DNA of 64,000 nt from Methanoregulaceae archaeon. GTDB lineage: Archaea; Halobacteriota; Methanomicrobia; Methanomicrobiales; Methanospirillaceae. The stretch's first letter is position 1; every line of letters begins with the position of its first letter. Below the pieces are notes generated by a model that was not told the DNA's origin, did no database searches, and saw only the letters and a list, made by a program, of their open reading frames with translations. Positions 1-8,592 of this stretch are shown piece by piece. The stretch lies in assembly GCA_015660885.1 (NCBI GenBank), contig JACTUB010000003.1, forward strand, positions 1 to 64,000, written 5' to 3'. Made by a program: the position numbers and the translations under genes.

Positions 1-2
1 CC

Positions 3-68
3 AAGATTATTGATACGCCTCGGTTGAGACTGATGAGCAGGGAGATTCAAGCCGGCGATATTAAATAA
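3..68 (+). CDS. C-terminal end of a gene cut by the window edge
   Basis: An open frame runs from the first bases of the window to a TAA at 66-68 and encodes a basic C-terminal tail ending in REIQAGDIK. Nothing more of the gene is inside the window, so no function can be assigned. It lies on the same strand as the next gene and almost touches it, which suggests the two could be cotranscribed. It could also be a chance open frame, given how short it is. Confidence 0.4.
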   Translation, partial: KIIDTPRLRLMSREIQAGDIK

Positions 69-80
69 TCCTTGATCTTA

Positions 81-962
81 ATGAAAATCATGGTCTCAAC
101 GGGGCTTTATGAATTTACTTTTGGCTTTGGCTTTCTTCATGAGCAAATAGTACGATTGCGCCAACAAACCCTTGAAGACGAGACTCGATTAACCGGTGCA
201 CCCGTTTTCCCATCTCCACAATTTGAAGCCGAGAGAGGATATGATGTATACCTCCCGACATCTGGTGGAGATTATTACTACCAATTCAAGGCGAGTGAAT
301 ATTATTCACATCCGCGATCAACGTGGCGGGCAGATGGAACACACACTGGCCCCTATTATCGTATAAAATTACACAAAGCCGATTCTAATAAGCAACACCG
401 TGTTCTACGAACGCTAGCTGGAACTAAGGAATATCCAAATAAGGAGCACACATATTACGAGGCCCCTGAAATCAATTCTCTGAATCGATATAACACCGCA
501 TTTCTTGCGGGTGATATTACTGAAAATTCACGGCAAATTCCTCTTAATGAATGCGATGATATTTGGGAGGGGAGCCAGCATTACATAACATTCCAAAAAG
601 AAAACGTGGGCTGGGAGCAGCATTCCTTTACAAAACATCATGATCATTCCATTTTAGGAAAAGAGATTATTCCTGAATATTTAAAACATAAATCCGAATG
701 GAAAAAAATCGATGATCGATATGCCACAGAATTATTTTCAAAAATTTTAGGTGTTGCAAAACGAGTCGAAACAACAAAAGAGATAGAGATAATTCTGGAA
801 AAAATTTCAATCAATTTTGAGAAATTTGAGCATTCAGTTGCTGATGAAAAATTTGTGCTACCTGTTAAGATAAAAATGCTGATAAAAACCTCCACAATTC
901 TTTCACATGTCTTTGGTGCGACGTTGTTTTTCGTAGGAAGTCGAGATAATTCTCACAGCTAA
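81..962 (+). CDS. Hypothetical protein, possible PD-(D/E)XK-type nuclease of the defence island
   Basis: A protein of about 293 residues that I do not recognise. The frame is also open from a TTG at 72; the ATG codons at 81 and 90 are better starts. Near residues 55-75 there is an E followed by GYDV and then a hydrophobic strand ending in QFK. This spacing resembles the E...D...(E/Q)xK core of PD-(D/E)XK nucleases. The C-terminal third is rich in Lys, Glu and Ile and looks helical. The coding sequence is A+T-rich like the neighbouring restriction-modification genes, and its position at the edge of that cluster suggests a defence role. The nuclease reading is inference only. Confidence 0.65.
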   Translation: MKIMVSTGLYEFTFGFGFLHEQIVRLRQQTLEDETRLTGAPVFPSPQFEAERGYDVYLPTSGGDYYYQFKASEYYSHPRSTWRADGTHTGPYYRIKLHKADSNKQHRVLRTLAGTKEYPNKEHTYYEAPEINSLNRYNTAFLAGDITENSRQIPLNECDDIWEGSQHYITFQKENVGWEQHSFTKHHDHSILGKEIIPEYLKHKSEWKKIDDRYATELFSKILGVAKRVETTKEIEIILEKISINFEKFEHSVADEKFVLPVKIKMLIKTSTILSHVFGATLFFVGSRDNSHS

Positions 963-1421
963 AATTATTATTCACTTTCACCCGCCCCCACCTTCTTTTC
1001 ATATCACCTATCCACAAAACCATCCTCAGAAGCATTGAAGATCGGTGCTCGTACATTTATAATTGGAAAAGGAATCTGCGACGGAGTTCTCAATCGAGAA
1101 TATTATCGAGGATTTGACCCATCTGGACCTGGTGATACTGCACCTGCGGCACGCGAGCGACGATGATCCTCTTAATGGCATGTGTCCTCACCAAGTACAA
1201 TTATCCCCCGGACAACAGCCCAAGCCAGTTGTAACAATTCTTGACAGGTCGAAATTTTATGTGCTGAGATAAGTGCATAATTCATTACTTTTTTTAATGA
1301 TTTATCGGATAATTAGCATTGAATTTTTGTTATTTCAAAACTCAGTTCGTTTTTAAATTTGTCGACTATAGTCTGCGATAAGCATTAGCCCTATTTTCGC
1401 CGATTCTCATTCAGTGAAAAA
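963..1421. other. Intergenic region without a convincing gene
   Basis: About 460 bases separate the unknown gene from the XRE regulator. A TTG-started frame at 1063-1272 and a second frame over roughly 1030-1165 both give partly protein-like translations. Neither has a good start or a recognisable domain, so they may be remnants of a decayed gene. The last 150 bases are very A+T-rich and probably hold the promoter of the regulator gene. Confidence 0.4.
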
Positions 1422-1682
1422 ATGCATAACGAAGAGATTTTTGGCAAAATATTGCAAGAAGAACGAAAAGCCAAAAAAGTATCTCAAGAAAAACTCGCAA
1501 AACTCACCGGCCTTGACCGGACATTCATTAGTCTCATTGAGAATGGGAAACGAAGCCCATCCTTCTCCACTATTTTAAAAATTTGTTCGGCGCTGGAAAT
1601 CGAGCCTTCGGAACTCTTCTCGATCTATGAAAAGAAGGATCCGGATTATCGCGTGAAGAAAGGCGGGAAGTATGGAAAATAA
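1422..1682 (+). CDS. XRE-family HTH regulator, probable restriction-modification control protein
   Basis: An 86-residue protein consisting almost entirely of a Cro/C1-type helix-turn-helix: the segment SQEKLAKLTGLDRTFISLIENG at about residues 20-41 in outline (SQEKLAKLTG then TFISLIENG) matches the family signature. Its last 11 bases overlap the start of the downstream restriction endonuclease gene, so the two are translationally coupled. Small XRE proteins in this position are typically C (controller) proteins that delay endonuclease expression until the DNA is methylated. The family assignment is secure; the control role is inferred from position. Confidence 0.9.
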   Translation: MHNEEIFGKILQEERKAKKVSQEKLAKLTGLDRTFISLIENGKRSPSFSTILKICSALEIEPSELFSIYEKKDPDYRVKKGGKYGK

Positions 1683-3438
1683 TTGGGATGCAACTCGATA
1701 CACTATCCCATCTTTCATTACCCAAGAGAATATCGTCGATGCAATTCATGAAATTCAAATAAAACGGTGGGATCCAATAAACAATTCAAAGAAGTACGAT
1801 CTTTGTATCGATGGAGATAGACTCCCTCCAAAGGTAGTTCTTTCAATAGCAAATCGATTTGCAACTGGGAAGAAAATTCCCGTTTCAGAATTTCATGGGG
1901 GAGAAATTGCAGCGAATAAATTTCTTAGAAAACTAGGCTTCGATATCGTTGAAAAGGGAGAAGGGTGTCCTGAAAACGTTAGTCAATCCCATTCTTGGAA
2001 GATTCTTTCAGATCGTATTGCAATGAAAAAGACGGACAAATCCGTTTTCATTCATAAAACGACTGGCTTGCCGAAGGGAAAAGTAAGAGAATTTTTCTCA
2101 GTACGAGGGATGAAACCTGGAGAGAGAAAGAAAATAATTCTTTGGATCGATTCCATTAGATTTGAAGCAACGCTCGAATGGCTTTCCTATGATTCTCAAA
2201 GAACACGACTGGTTTGGGATAACGATATCGCATCGGTCATTCGAAAAAAATTTCCCAAATGTTACACATTTTTCCAACGAGAGGAAGAAAAATCCGAAAA
2301 TAGTCCTTTGTTAAAATTTGTTAAAGGAGCTAAACCCGACGAATACGATGTAGAATTAATTGATACGCCAATTTCGGAAAATGAAGAGAATTCCGAGATA
2401 ATTCTTGAAAAATATCGAGAATATTCTAGGAGAGAAGTTCACGATATTTTCGATAAGAATTCGCCATTTACCCTTAAGAGCGGTACGTGGGGAATTCGAG
2501 GTATCGTATCGCCATTGTCGAATCGCGACGATTTTATTTTCTTCGTAACGTTCGGGCGCTCGGATCTCGGTTTTACATTCGAAGAATCGGTGACGGAAAG
2601 CGGTATCCTAACCTGGCAATCTGAACCCAAACAAAAATTACGCGATTCGACGATACAGAAATTGATTCGCCACGATCACCAAAAAAATACAGTTCATCTC
2701 TTTTTACGGACACATCGAGATAGAAAGTTTTCCTATTTAGGAAGATTAGCTTACCTGTCTCACAATAATGAGCGAGAAGAACCTGTGTTGTTTAAATGGC
2801 AAATTCTCGATTGGGATCTCGACGATAATCAAGCCGAAGCAATGGGACTCGAATTGATCCCGGATAATCCAAGCGACGACCCACTTCGAATGCTTTCCGA
2901 TTCTCTTGTCGAAACTCCGCCTCCGGAACAACAATCCCCCATTTCGTTTGTCGGACAAAAATCGACGGAATTCGTTGCAAAAAAGGTCGATTTTGCCGAG
3001 AACGAAGAAAAGAGAAAAGAGATCGGAAAGGCAGGCGAACTGTTAGTTCTGAAGAGAGAGAAGAAACTGATTTGCGATAACGGACATCAGGATCTCCTCT
3101 CCGAAATAGACCATGTATCGGAAGTCCAGGGAGACGGAGCCGGATACGATATTAAATCGATCTCGCCTTCGGGCGAACGCAAATATATCGAAGTGAAAAC
3201 CACGGTCGGCGGAATGAATACGCCTTTTGTCCTATCGATTAACGAACTGAACTTTTTACAAGCACATTCAGAACGCTATTATCTCTACCGGATCTACGAA
3301 TTTGATCGCAAGACGAATACGGGGAAATTTTTTGTTTTACGCGGGGATATATCGAAACAGATTGTTCTCGAACCCATTCGATTCAATTGTCGCCCACAAA
3401 TGAAAAAACGCCAGACCGACTATTCGACCCTTGAATAG
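1672..3438 (+). CDS. Restriction endonuclease with DUF3427 and DUF3883 domains
   Basis: A 588-residue multidomain protein. Residues 1-95 resemble the N-terminal head found on ScoMcrA-like enzymes. Residues 120-205 (HKTTGLPKGKVREFF and RTRLVWDND) resemble the EcoRII-N pseudobarrel DNA-binding fold. Residues 250-395 match DUF3427, an SRA-like base-reading module (LTWQSEP, YLGRLAYLSH). The C-terminus is DUF3883, a PD-(D/E)XK nuclease with D493 in GYDI and E507/K509 in EVK. The architecture suggests an endonuclease that reads a specific or modified site. It overlaps the XRE gene and faces a cytosine methyltransferase operon, so it is probably the cutting enzyme of that system. Whether it targets unmodified or methylated DNA cannot be read from the sequence. 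Confidence 0.88.
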   Translation: MENNWDATRYTIPSFITQENIVDAIHEIQIKRWDPINNSKKYDLCIDGDRLPPKVVLSIANRFATGKKIPVSEFHGGEIAANKFLRKLGFDIVEKGEGCPENVSQSHSWKILSDRIAMKKTDKSVFIHKTTGLPKGKVREFFSVRGMKPGERKKIILWIDSIRFEATLEWLSYDSQRTRLVWDNDIASVIRKKFPKCYTFFQREEEKSENSPLLKFVKGAKPDEYDVELIDTPISENEENSEIILEKYREYSRREVHDIFDKNSPFTLKSGTWGIRGIVSPLSNRDDFIFFVTFGRSDLGFTFEESVTESGILTWQSEPKQKLRDSTIQKLIRHDHQKNTVHLFLRTHRDRKFSYLGRLAYLSHNNEREEPVLFKWQILDWDLDDNQAEAMGLELIPDNPSDDPLRMLSDSLVETPPPEQQSPISFVGQKSTEFVAKKVDFAENEEKRKEIGKAGELLVLKREKKLICDNGHQDLLSEIDHVSEVQGDGAGYDIKSISPSGERKYIEVKTTVGGMNTPFVLSINELNFLQAHSERYYLYRIYEFDRKTNTGKFFVLRGDISKQIVLEPIRFNCRPQMKKRQTDYSTLE

Positions 3439-3536
3439 TAATATAACGAATCTGAATTCCCTCGATCCGTTTTTTAAAGCGTAACTCTCTATATCATAGA
3501 ATTTCAATAGACAATCGTTTAAATTATCGAGAATCT

Positions 3537-3959
3537 ATGACCGACACCCGAACCAAAGAACAACGCAGTCGGATGATGTCCGCGGTCCATAGCAAAGACA
3601 CGACTATCGAGCTCCTCGTGCGCCGGTATCTTTGGTCTAATGGAATTCGGTATCGTCTCCATCCGAAGAATCTTCCCGGCAAACCGGATATAGTAATCCC
3701 AAAACGAAAGATCGCAATTTTCGTTCACGGTTGTTTCTGGCACGGTCACGAGTATTGTTCGCTCGGGCGTCTGCCGAAATCGCGAGTGGAATATTGGCGA
3801 AAAAAGATTGAGAAGAATAAAGATCGAGATCGCCGAGTGATAGATAACCTTGAGGTCGATGGATGGCGGTGTATAATTATCTGGCATTGTCAATTGAGAA
3901 CAAAAAAGGCCGCTTCGAATGCTTTACCTTATCTTTTAAACCAGATTAAAAAAAATTAA
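3537..3959 (+). CDS. vsr: Very short patch repair (Vsr) endonuclease
   Basis: A 140-residue protein of full family length. It begins with the typical RSRMMSAVHSKDT segment and carries the core GKPDIV with catalytic Asp near residue 49, followed by FVHGCFWHGH, which holds the zinc and active-site His and Trp residues. Vsr nicks DNA at T:G mismatches created when 5-methylcytosine deaminates, starting repair at the methylated site. It therefore belongs with the C5-cytosine methyltransferase encoded at 6378-7547. It lies 98 bases after the restriction endonuclease on the same strand and converges with the methyltransferase operon. Confidence 0.96.
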   Translation: MTDTRTKEQRSRMMSAVHSKDTTIELLVRRYLWSNGIRYRLHPKNLPGKPDIVIPKRKIAIFVHGCFWHGHEYCSLGRLPKSRVEYWRKKIEKNKDRDRRVIDNLEVDGWRCIIIWHCQLRTKKAASNALPYLLNQIKKN

Positions 3960-3978
3960 CCCGTCGTTTATTAAAAAA

Positions 3979-4965
3979 TCAAGGAATTCCTCGTAAGAAG
4001 TATGGGAAATATCTATGGAACGCTGCGTACTGCTCAAGAGCGTATTCAGTCCTGATAATATCTTCATCTATTAAATGGCCCATCTCTGCTCGTAAGACTG
4101 GACCACGCGGACGTTCTCTAGGTAAGTGCTTTTGAAGGTGAAGGCGTTCTTTTGTGCTTAAATTTGGAATGTCAATATGAATCGGCCGATTCCAGACTAG
4201 GTTTTTAAATTCCCAATCTTTGAATGCATCTTCAACTGCTTCAAAGTCTGTTCGAGGCCAAATGATACCTGTTATTGAAAACATCCATGTTGAATCGGAA
4301 TAATAAAAAGAAGATATTGGATAAAACGTAAGGTTTGTAATATCAGCTGAAAGCGAATTTTGAACAACAATTTGCATCATTTCTTGTAAAAGATATGCAA
4401 AATCTTCAGATTTCCACGAGGGAACTGCACTTGGTCGAGGTAAATATTCACCGAATATCCTTCGAAAATTTTCAATCATTCGACTTTTTTGTCTCCGATT
4501 CTCTATATTTTTTGGTATAATCCAGTAATCTCTTGGATCTGCCCTTATTGTGATTTTTATTACGCTACCCTGTGATAGTTTATTGAGTAATTTTTCAAAA
4601 TCGGTAAAACATATAAGATCCAAATCAGTATAATCCAACCAGAAAATGCTTTTTTCGTCTGTTGATTCGAGATTGTCAATAAAGTTAGTTACATTACAAT
4701 TTTCTAATGTTAGTTGTTCAGGTCCACATGGAATGTGAAATTTTTGCCTGAGAAACACTTTTCTAATCTCTTCAAAAGAGATCATTCGAATTTCTGGATA
4801 AAATTCATAAATAAGACGCATATCTTCCAAAAAAGGTCCACCAAAACCATAGTATGTGTATTCATCGAGATTATTTTTCAATTTTGGGAGACGCTTGATT
4901 ATTTCAATCAGCGAGAAACGATCCGCCGCTTTATTAATCCTCATATGATAGGAAGGACCTGCCAT
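3979..4965 (-). CDS. Predicted methyltransferase-like partner of the GHKL ATPase
   Basis: A 328-residue protein, third gene of the minus-strand operon; its first base shares position 4965 with the end of the ATPase gene. The N-terminal half has a Rossmann-like layout: YYGFGGPFLEDMRL near residues 38-51 resembles a glycine-rich SAM-binding loop, followed by MISFEE and then WLDYTDL near residue 110. Similar proteins occur beside GHKL ATPases in cytosine-methylation restriction systems. No catalytic residue is certain, so the methyltransferase label rests on fold-like pattern and context. The sequence is A+T-rich like the rest of the island. Confidence 0.7.
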   Translation of the reverse strand: MAGPSYHMRINKAADRFSLIEIIKRLPKLKNNLDEYTYYGFGGPFLEDMRLIYEFYPEIRMISFEEIRKVFLRQKFHIPCGPEQLTLENCNVTNFIDNLESTDEKSIFWLDYTDLDLICFTDFEKLLNKLSQGSVIKITIRADPRDYWIIPKNIENRRQKSRMIENFRRIFGEYLPRPSAVPSWKSEDFAYLLQEMMQIVVQNSLSADITNLTFYPISSFYYSDSTWMFSITGIIWPRTDFEAVEDAFKDWEFKNLVWNRPIHIDIPNLSTKERLHLQKHLPRERPRGPVLRAEMGHLIDEDIIRTEYALEQYAAFHRYFPYFLRGIP

Positions 4966-6371
4966 TATTTTGCTTCCTGATATACTAAGTCAAAACACTT
5001 TTCACCAACGTCTGAAGGATCGAGTGAAGAATCGCCGAAATATGCGGCAACTTTTTTGATTTTTATATTTTCTTTTACAAATGAAATCCGCCGTGCTGTA
5101 GATTCTGGAAGTTCAGGTTTGGGCAGATTGGGACGATATTGTTCGCCGGGAATAACCGTTCGGGATGTTGTATTCATACTCAATTTTTCAGATTTTTGTC
5201 TGATTTCTCTCAGAGGCAAATTTTCTCCTTTTGAAATTTGCTTTTTTGATTCATCTTCACGTCCTTTCCATTTATTTGTATAATCGGTGAAAATTTTCAT
5301 TCCTTCTCGCATCTTATTTTTAACTTGAAGATAGATTGGAGCAGATGAATCGAGGCCCCGTTTCGTTGTTTTTGTAGGTAGTTTTCCGGGATCTTTTGAT
5401 CTAAATTCGACAACACCGGATATAGCAATGAATTGGTTATGGAATCGTGGAACTCCAGCTTCTCCCCATCCGGTTAACTCGGAACGATCACAAAAAACGA
5501 CAACTCTGTCATTGCAGACAATAGTCCATCCTGCATCCATCGACGAGTATTTTGTACTTTCTTTTTCTTCATTGATCTCATTTTCAGAAGGTGGAGGTCG
5601 CCAAAATCCTACCGCTAAAAAAACATCGACATTATCGGATGTGATGGTTTTGAAAATAAAGGGGCGAATTCCTGTTTGTTCGAGTTGATGACTATCGAAT
5701 ACTAACTTTGTTGTACGAGGAACTACGATTTGATTGTTTATTTTAATTTCAAATCCTTTTTCAATAATAATTGCGTAATGTGTCGAGATAATCCTTTCAA
5801 GATTAGCAGTAAATTTTTTTGAATTTTCTTCAAATTGCTTTGAAATATTCGAATATAAATTTGTTATTTTTATTATTGTTCCGTCTTTCCCTTTCCAATT
5901 TATGTTTTTTACAGGAAGGTCCCACGTATATTCATCTTGTAACCAATCTTGTGTAATTTCAACTTGATATTGGTGATTGATGTTTTTCGTACTAATTGAA
6001 CAATTGCGCCCCATCTTGAAGATAGCTCGCTTCATCCCAATACCATAATAACCAACAAGTCCCGGAGCGTCAGACTGTCTCTCAGGATCACGACCCATTC
6101 TGAAAGCATATTTATGTAAATTCCATGGAATCCCGCCACAATTATCAGAAATTAAAAAAAGATCTTTTTCTAAACGAATTTCTGCTTTATAACCATAATA
6201 TGGTTGATTTCCTTCATCTGGTCTTGAACGGAGGATCCCATCAACACAATTATCAAGTAAATCTAAAATCGAATCCTCAAGATCAATGTCCCTTGTTAAC
6301 ATCGAGACAAAAAAAGATTTCAATGGCGCAGCGTTTATTTGCTTTTCATCTATCGGAGTTGTCTCTTTCAT
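4965..6371 (-). CDS. GHKL ATPase of MutL/MORC type in a restriction-modification operon
   Basis: A 468-residue protein whose N-terminal half is a GHKL ATPase: LLDNCVDG near residues 37-44 (N box), ISDNCGGIP near residues 73-81 (Mg/ATP-binding turn) and YYGIGMKRAIFKMG near residues 108-121 (ATP-lid glycine motif). A central second domain follows, as in Hsp90, MutL and MORC proteins; the C-terminus has no recognised domain. Comparative genomics has linked MutL/MORC-like GHKL ATPases to bacterial restriction-modification loci. The gene starts 6 bases after the cytosine methyltransferase ends, so they form one operon. A conformational clamp role at DNA is likely but inferred. Confidence 0.88.
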   Translation of the reverse strand: MKETTPIDEKQINAAPLKSFFVSMLTRDIDLEDSILDLLDNCVDGILRSRPDEGNQPYYGYKAEIRLEKDLFLISDNCGGIPWNLHKYAFRMGRDPERQSDAPGLVGYYGIGMKRAIFKMGRNCSISTKNINHQYQVEITQDWLQDEYTWDLPVKNINWKGKDGTIIKITNLYSNISKQFEENSKKFTANLERIISTHYAIIIEKGFEIKINNQIVVPRTTKLVFDSHQLEQTGIRPFIFKTITSDNVDVFLAVGFWRPPPSENEINEEKESTKYSSMDAGWTIVCNDRVVVFCDRSELTGWGEAGVPRFHNQFIAISGVVEFRSKDPGKLPTKTTKRGLDSSAPIYLQVKNKMREGMKIFTDYTNKWKGREDESKKQISKGENLPLREIRQKSEKLSMNTTSRTVIPGEQYRPNLPKPELPESTARRISFVKENIKIKKVAAYFGDSSLDPSDVGEKCFDLVYQEAK

Positions 6372-6377
6372 AGAAGA

Positions 6378-7547
6378 TCAAGTTTCCTCAACTAATGATG
6401 TTCGAATTACTTTCATCAACCTCTCCGCCACTATCGGACTCACGCTATTCCCAATCTGCCGAAAGCTATGCCATTTTGTCGGGTGAAACTGGAACCAATC
6501 CGGAAAACCCTGTAACCTCGCAGCTTCCCGCGGAGTGATTACCCGGTCTTCGGTCGGATGAATCGGTCGCAATGCCTGGTGACTGTCGTGATCCGGCCCT
6601 GTCCCTGCTCGCAGTGTCGGACATAATCCGTTTGGATCCAATCTGACGGTTCTGGAGATCGGATCCCTTTTTCCGGGTTTTGTCTTTGCAAACCGTCTAA
6701 TCACATCCTTCGTATGAATCGTCCCCAAACAACCGGAAACAAGACGTTCTCTTCTCAATTTTTTCAGAGCGATAGGATCGCCTATCCCTTCCGGAACATT
6801 CCGATTGAGTCTTGATAAGTACCCGTTATCGTATTCGTTAACGCGTTGCCAACTCTGTTCTTCTTTCTGCCAATTCGGATCGATATCTTCCGGCAGACCT
6901 TGGAGCGCGTCTTTTACGAATACTTTTTTGATATTTCCGTGCGGCGCAAAATCGCGTTCGGTCAACGGTTCGATCGCACCTTTCAAGGATCCGAAAAAGA
7001 AAGATCGCGTTCTCGTGGTCGGCGCCCCGTATTCGCTCGCTTTGATCGTCAGATCTGTGATAATTTCGTAATCGTCCTTAACATAAGCGAATGCCTTATC
7101 TAAAAAATCGGCATTTTTGTCGTGCCTAATGCGAGGCACGTTCTCGGCAAGGAAAAATTTCGGCCGAGCCTGGGCTACGATACGGAAAAATTCCGGGAAC
7201 AATTCGTTCCGGGGATCGTTCAGATCTTTTTTCCCGATATCGCTGAACCCTTGACACGGCGGTCCTCCGATTATTCCCGCAAGATCGCCGTTATTGAGGT
7301 TCAACCGCATCCTGAGTTTTTTTCCGGTGAGATCGCTTACGCTTTCTGCGATATGTTCGGTATGCGGAAAATTCCGTTTGTGCATTTCTATCGCATAAGG
7401 ATCGATCTCGACTGCACCGCAAACGGTAAACCCAGCGCGTGATGCGCCTAAGCTGAGTCCTCCAACGCCGCTGAAAAGATCGATAACGTTGACCGCGTTA
7501 CGTCCGTTATTTAGTTTCTTTACGGATTCGCTCGTAGGCGCACGCAA
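6378..7547 (-). CDS. DNA (cytosine-5) methyltransferase
   Basis: A 389-residue C5-cytosine methyltransferase. Visible motifs in order are DLFSGVGGLSLG (motif I, SAM binding), GGPPCQGFSDIG (motif IV with the catalytic Cys), ENVPR (motif VI) and RQIGNSVSP (motif X). The variable target-recognition region lies between residues 230 and 330. The protein starts with TTG at 7547, because an in-frame stop lies just upstream and no ATG is closer. It heads an operon with a GHKL ATPase and a partner protein and faces a Vsr repair gene, which together mark a complete m5C restriction-modification locus. The target sequence cannot be inferred from the protein alone. Confidence 0.96.
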   Translation of the reverse strand: MRAPTSESVKKLNNGRNAVNVIDLFSGVGGLSLGASRAGFTVCGAVEIDPYAIEMHKRNFPHTEHIAESVSDLTGKKLRMRLNLNNGDLAGIIGGPPCQGFSDIGKKDLNDPRNELFPEFFRIVAQARPKFFLAENVPRIRHDKNADFLDKAFAYVKDDYEIITDLTIKASEYGAPTTRTRSFFFGSLKGAIEPLTERDFAPHGNIKKVFVKDALQGLPEDIDPNWQKEEQSWQRVNEYDNGYLSRLNRNVPEGIGDPIALKKLRRERLVSGCLGTIHTKDVIRRFAKTKPGKRDPISRTVRLDPNGLCPTLRAGTGPDHDSHQALRPIHPTEDRVITPREAARLQGFPDWFQFHPTKWHSFRQIGNSVSPIVAERLMKVIRTSLVEET

Positions 7548-7672
7548 GTCCAGGACCTTACCTTACGATAAAAACACTATACTATTGAGTAAATCTCCAG
7601 AAAGATAATTCTTATGTTTGGATTTCCATTAATCGTTAATTATAATCAGATGTTTCGCGGAGTTGGGTCTCA

Positions 7673-8158
7673 ATGTCCGATGTAAAATCGATAACCGATC
7701 TGGAAAAATTTCTCGATTATTCCTTCCGAAAACAGAAAATCCTGGAAGAAGCACGGCGAAGAAAAGCCTATACAAACGAACATTCGGAGGAACGCATGGA
7801 ATGCATGGATCCGCTGGCAACACTTGGCGATGCCGTGCTCGATACCATCGTTGTGATGAAACTCTATGAAGAAGGATACCGGTCGAAAGGAAAAATAACG
7901 GAGAAAAAGATCGAACAGGTTAAACACGAGCGGACGCGGGCGTTTGCAGAAAATCACGATCTCGGGGAATATATCCTATGGGGAAAGGGAGAGTACGAGC
8001 AGATGGACACCCTCAGGAAAGGAAAAGCATTCGATGCCGTGACCGAGGCCCTGATCGGTGCAGTCTTTCTTGACGCGGAGAAACGCGGAATGAACGGATT
8101 AAAAATCGTTCAGGAATTTCTGGAAAGAAAGAATTTTTTCAAGAATAACTCAGAGTAA
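7673..8158 (+). CDS. RNase III-domain protein without dsRBD
   Basis: A 161-residue stand-alone RNase III domain. DPLATLGDAVLD near residues 46-57 corresponds to the family signature, and DLGEYILWGKGE plus TEALIGAVFLD match later conserved segments. The double-stranded RNA-binding domain is absent. Two of the four canonical metal ligands are changed: the Glu of LEFLGD is Ala, and the Asp three residues before EALIG is Ala, with an Asp one position earlier. Such changes also occur in Mini-III enzymes. It may be a processing enzyme with altered activity or a binding protein. It is divergent from the methyltransferase operon and is one of three RNase III-fold proteins in this window. Confidence 0.85.
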   Translation: MSDVKSITDLEKFLDYSFRKQKILEEARRRKAYTNEHSEERMECMDPLATLGDAVLDTIVVMKLYEEGYRSKGKITEKKIEQVKHERTRAFAENHDLGEYILWGKGEYEQMDTLRKGKAFDAVTEALIGAVFLDAEKRGMNGLKIVQEFLERKNFFKNNSE

Positions 8159-8592
8159 AAATTTACCAGGAAGTGCCGGAATATCTATTCGCGAGTAGTA
8201 CACAACAGTCTGTTAAGGGCCAAGCCCACGCAGACGGGGAACAAGCCCCTTTGAGCGTCGTACCTTCAAATATATCTATCTTAGATCAGCCGGATAATTC
8301 ACACATAGTTGATGATGCTCCTGCAATGAAGAAAGCGACTCGGTTTTGGAAATCGATAAAAATGTATGAATGGTGCCAAACCAACCGCAGGGAGTATTGT
8401 TGATATCCATCAGATGAGCATCTCTTGTATGATCATTTAGTAAGCCTGGAGAGATCGATAAAGATAGCTCAATATATCACTTCAGATTTATGTCAAAGAT
8501 AGCTTGAAACTGAAGTTATAAAACAAAATATATATTTTTGATAGAACCTATATCGCTTCAGATAATTCCTATCTCATAAAAGGTGTGGAAAA
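8159..8592. other. Intergenic region without a convincing gene
   Basis: A 430-base spacer. A GTG-started frame at 8173-8403 gives a polar protein with no recognisable family and is probably not a gene. The final 120 bases are strongly A+T-rich and contain the likely promoter of the downstream YaaA-AlbA_2 gene. Confidence 0.45.
8526..8537 (+). promoter_or_regulatory. TATA-box-like promoter of the YaaA-AlbA_2 operon
   Basis: The run AAATATATATTT matches the archaeal TATA box. It lies about 56 bases before the ATG at 8593, giving a predicted leader of about 30 nt with an AGGTG ribosome binding site at 8581-8585. Confidence 0.45.

Noticed and set aside
1063..1272. TTG-started ORF between the first gene and the XRE gene
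   Set aside because: Another frame over the same bases is equally protein-like, there is no ribosome binding site and no family match.
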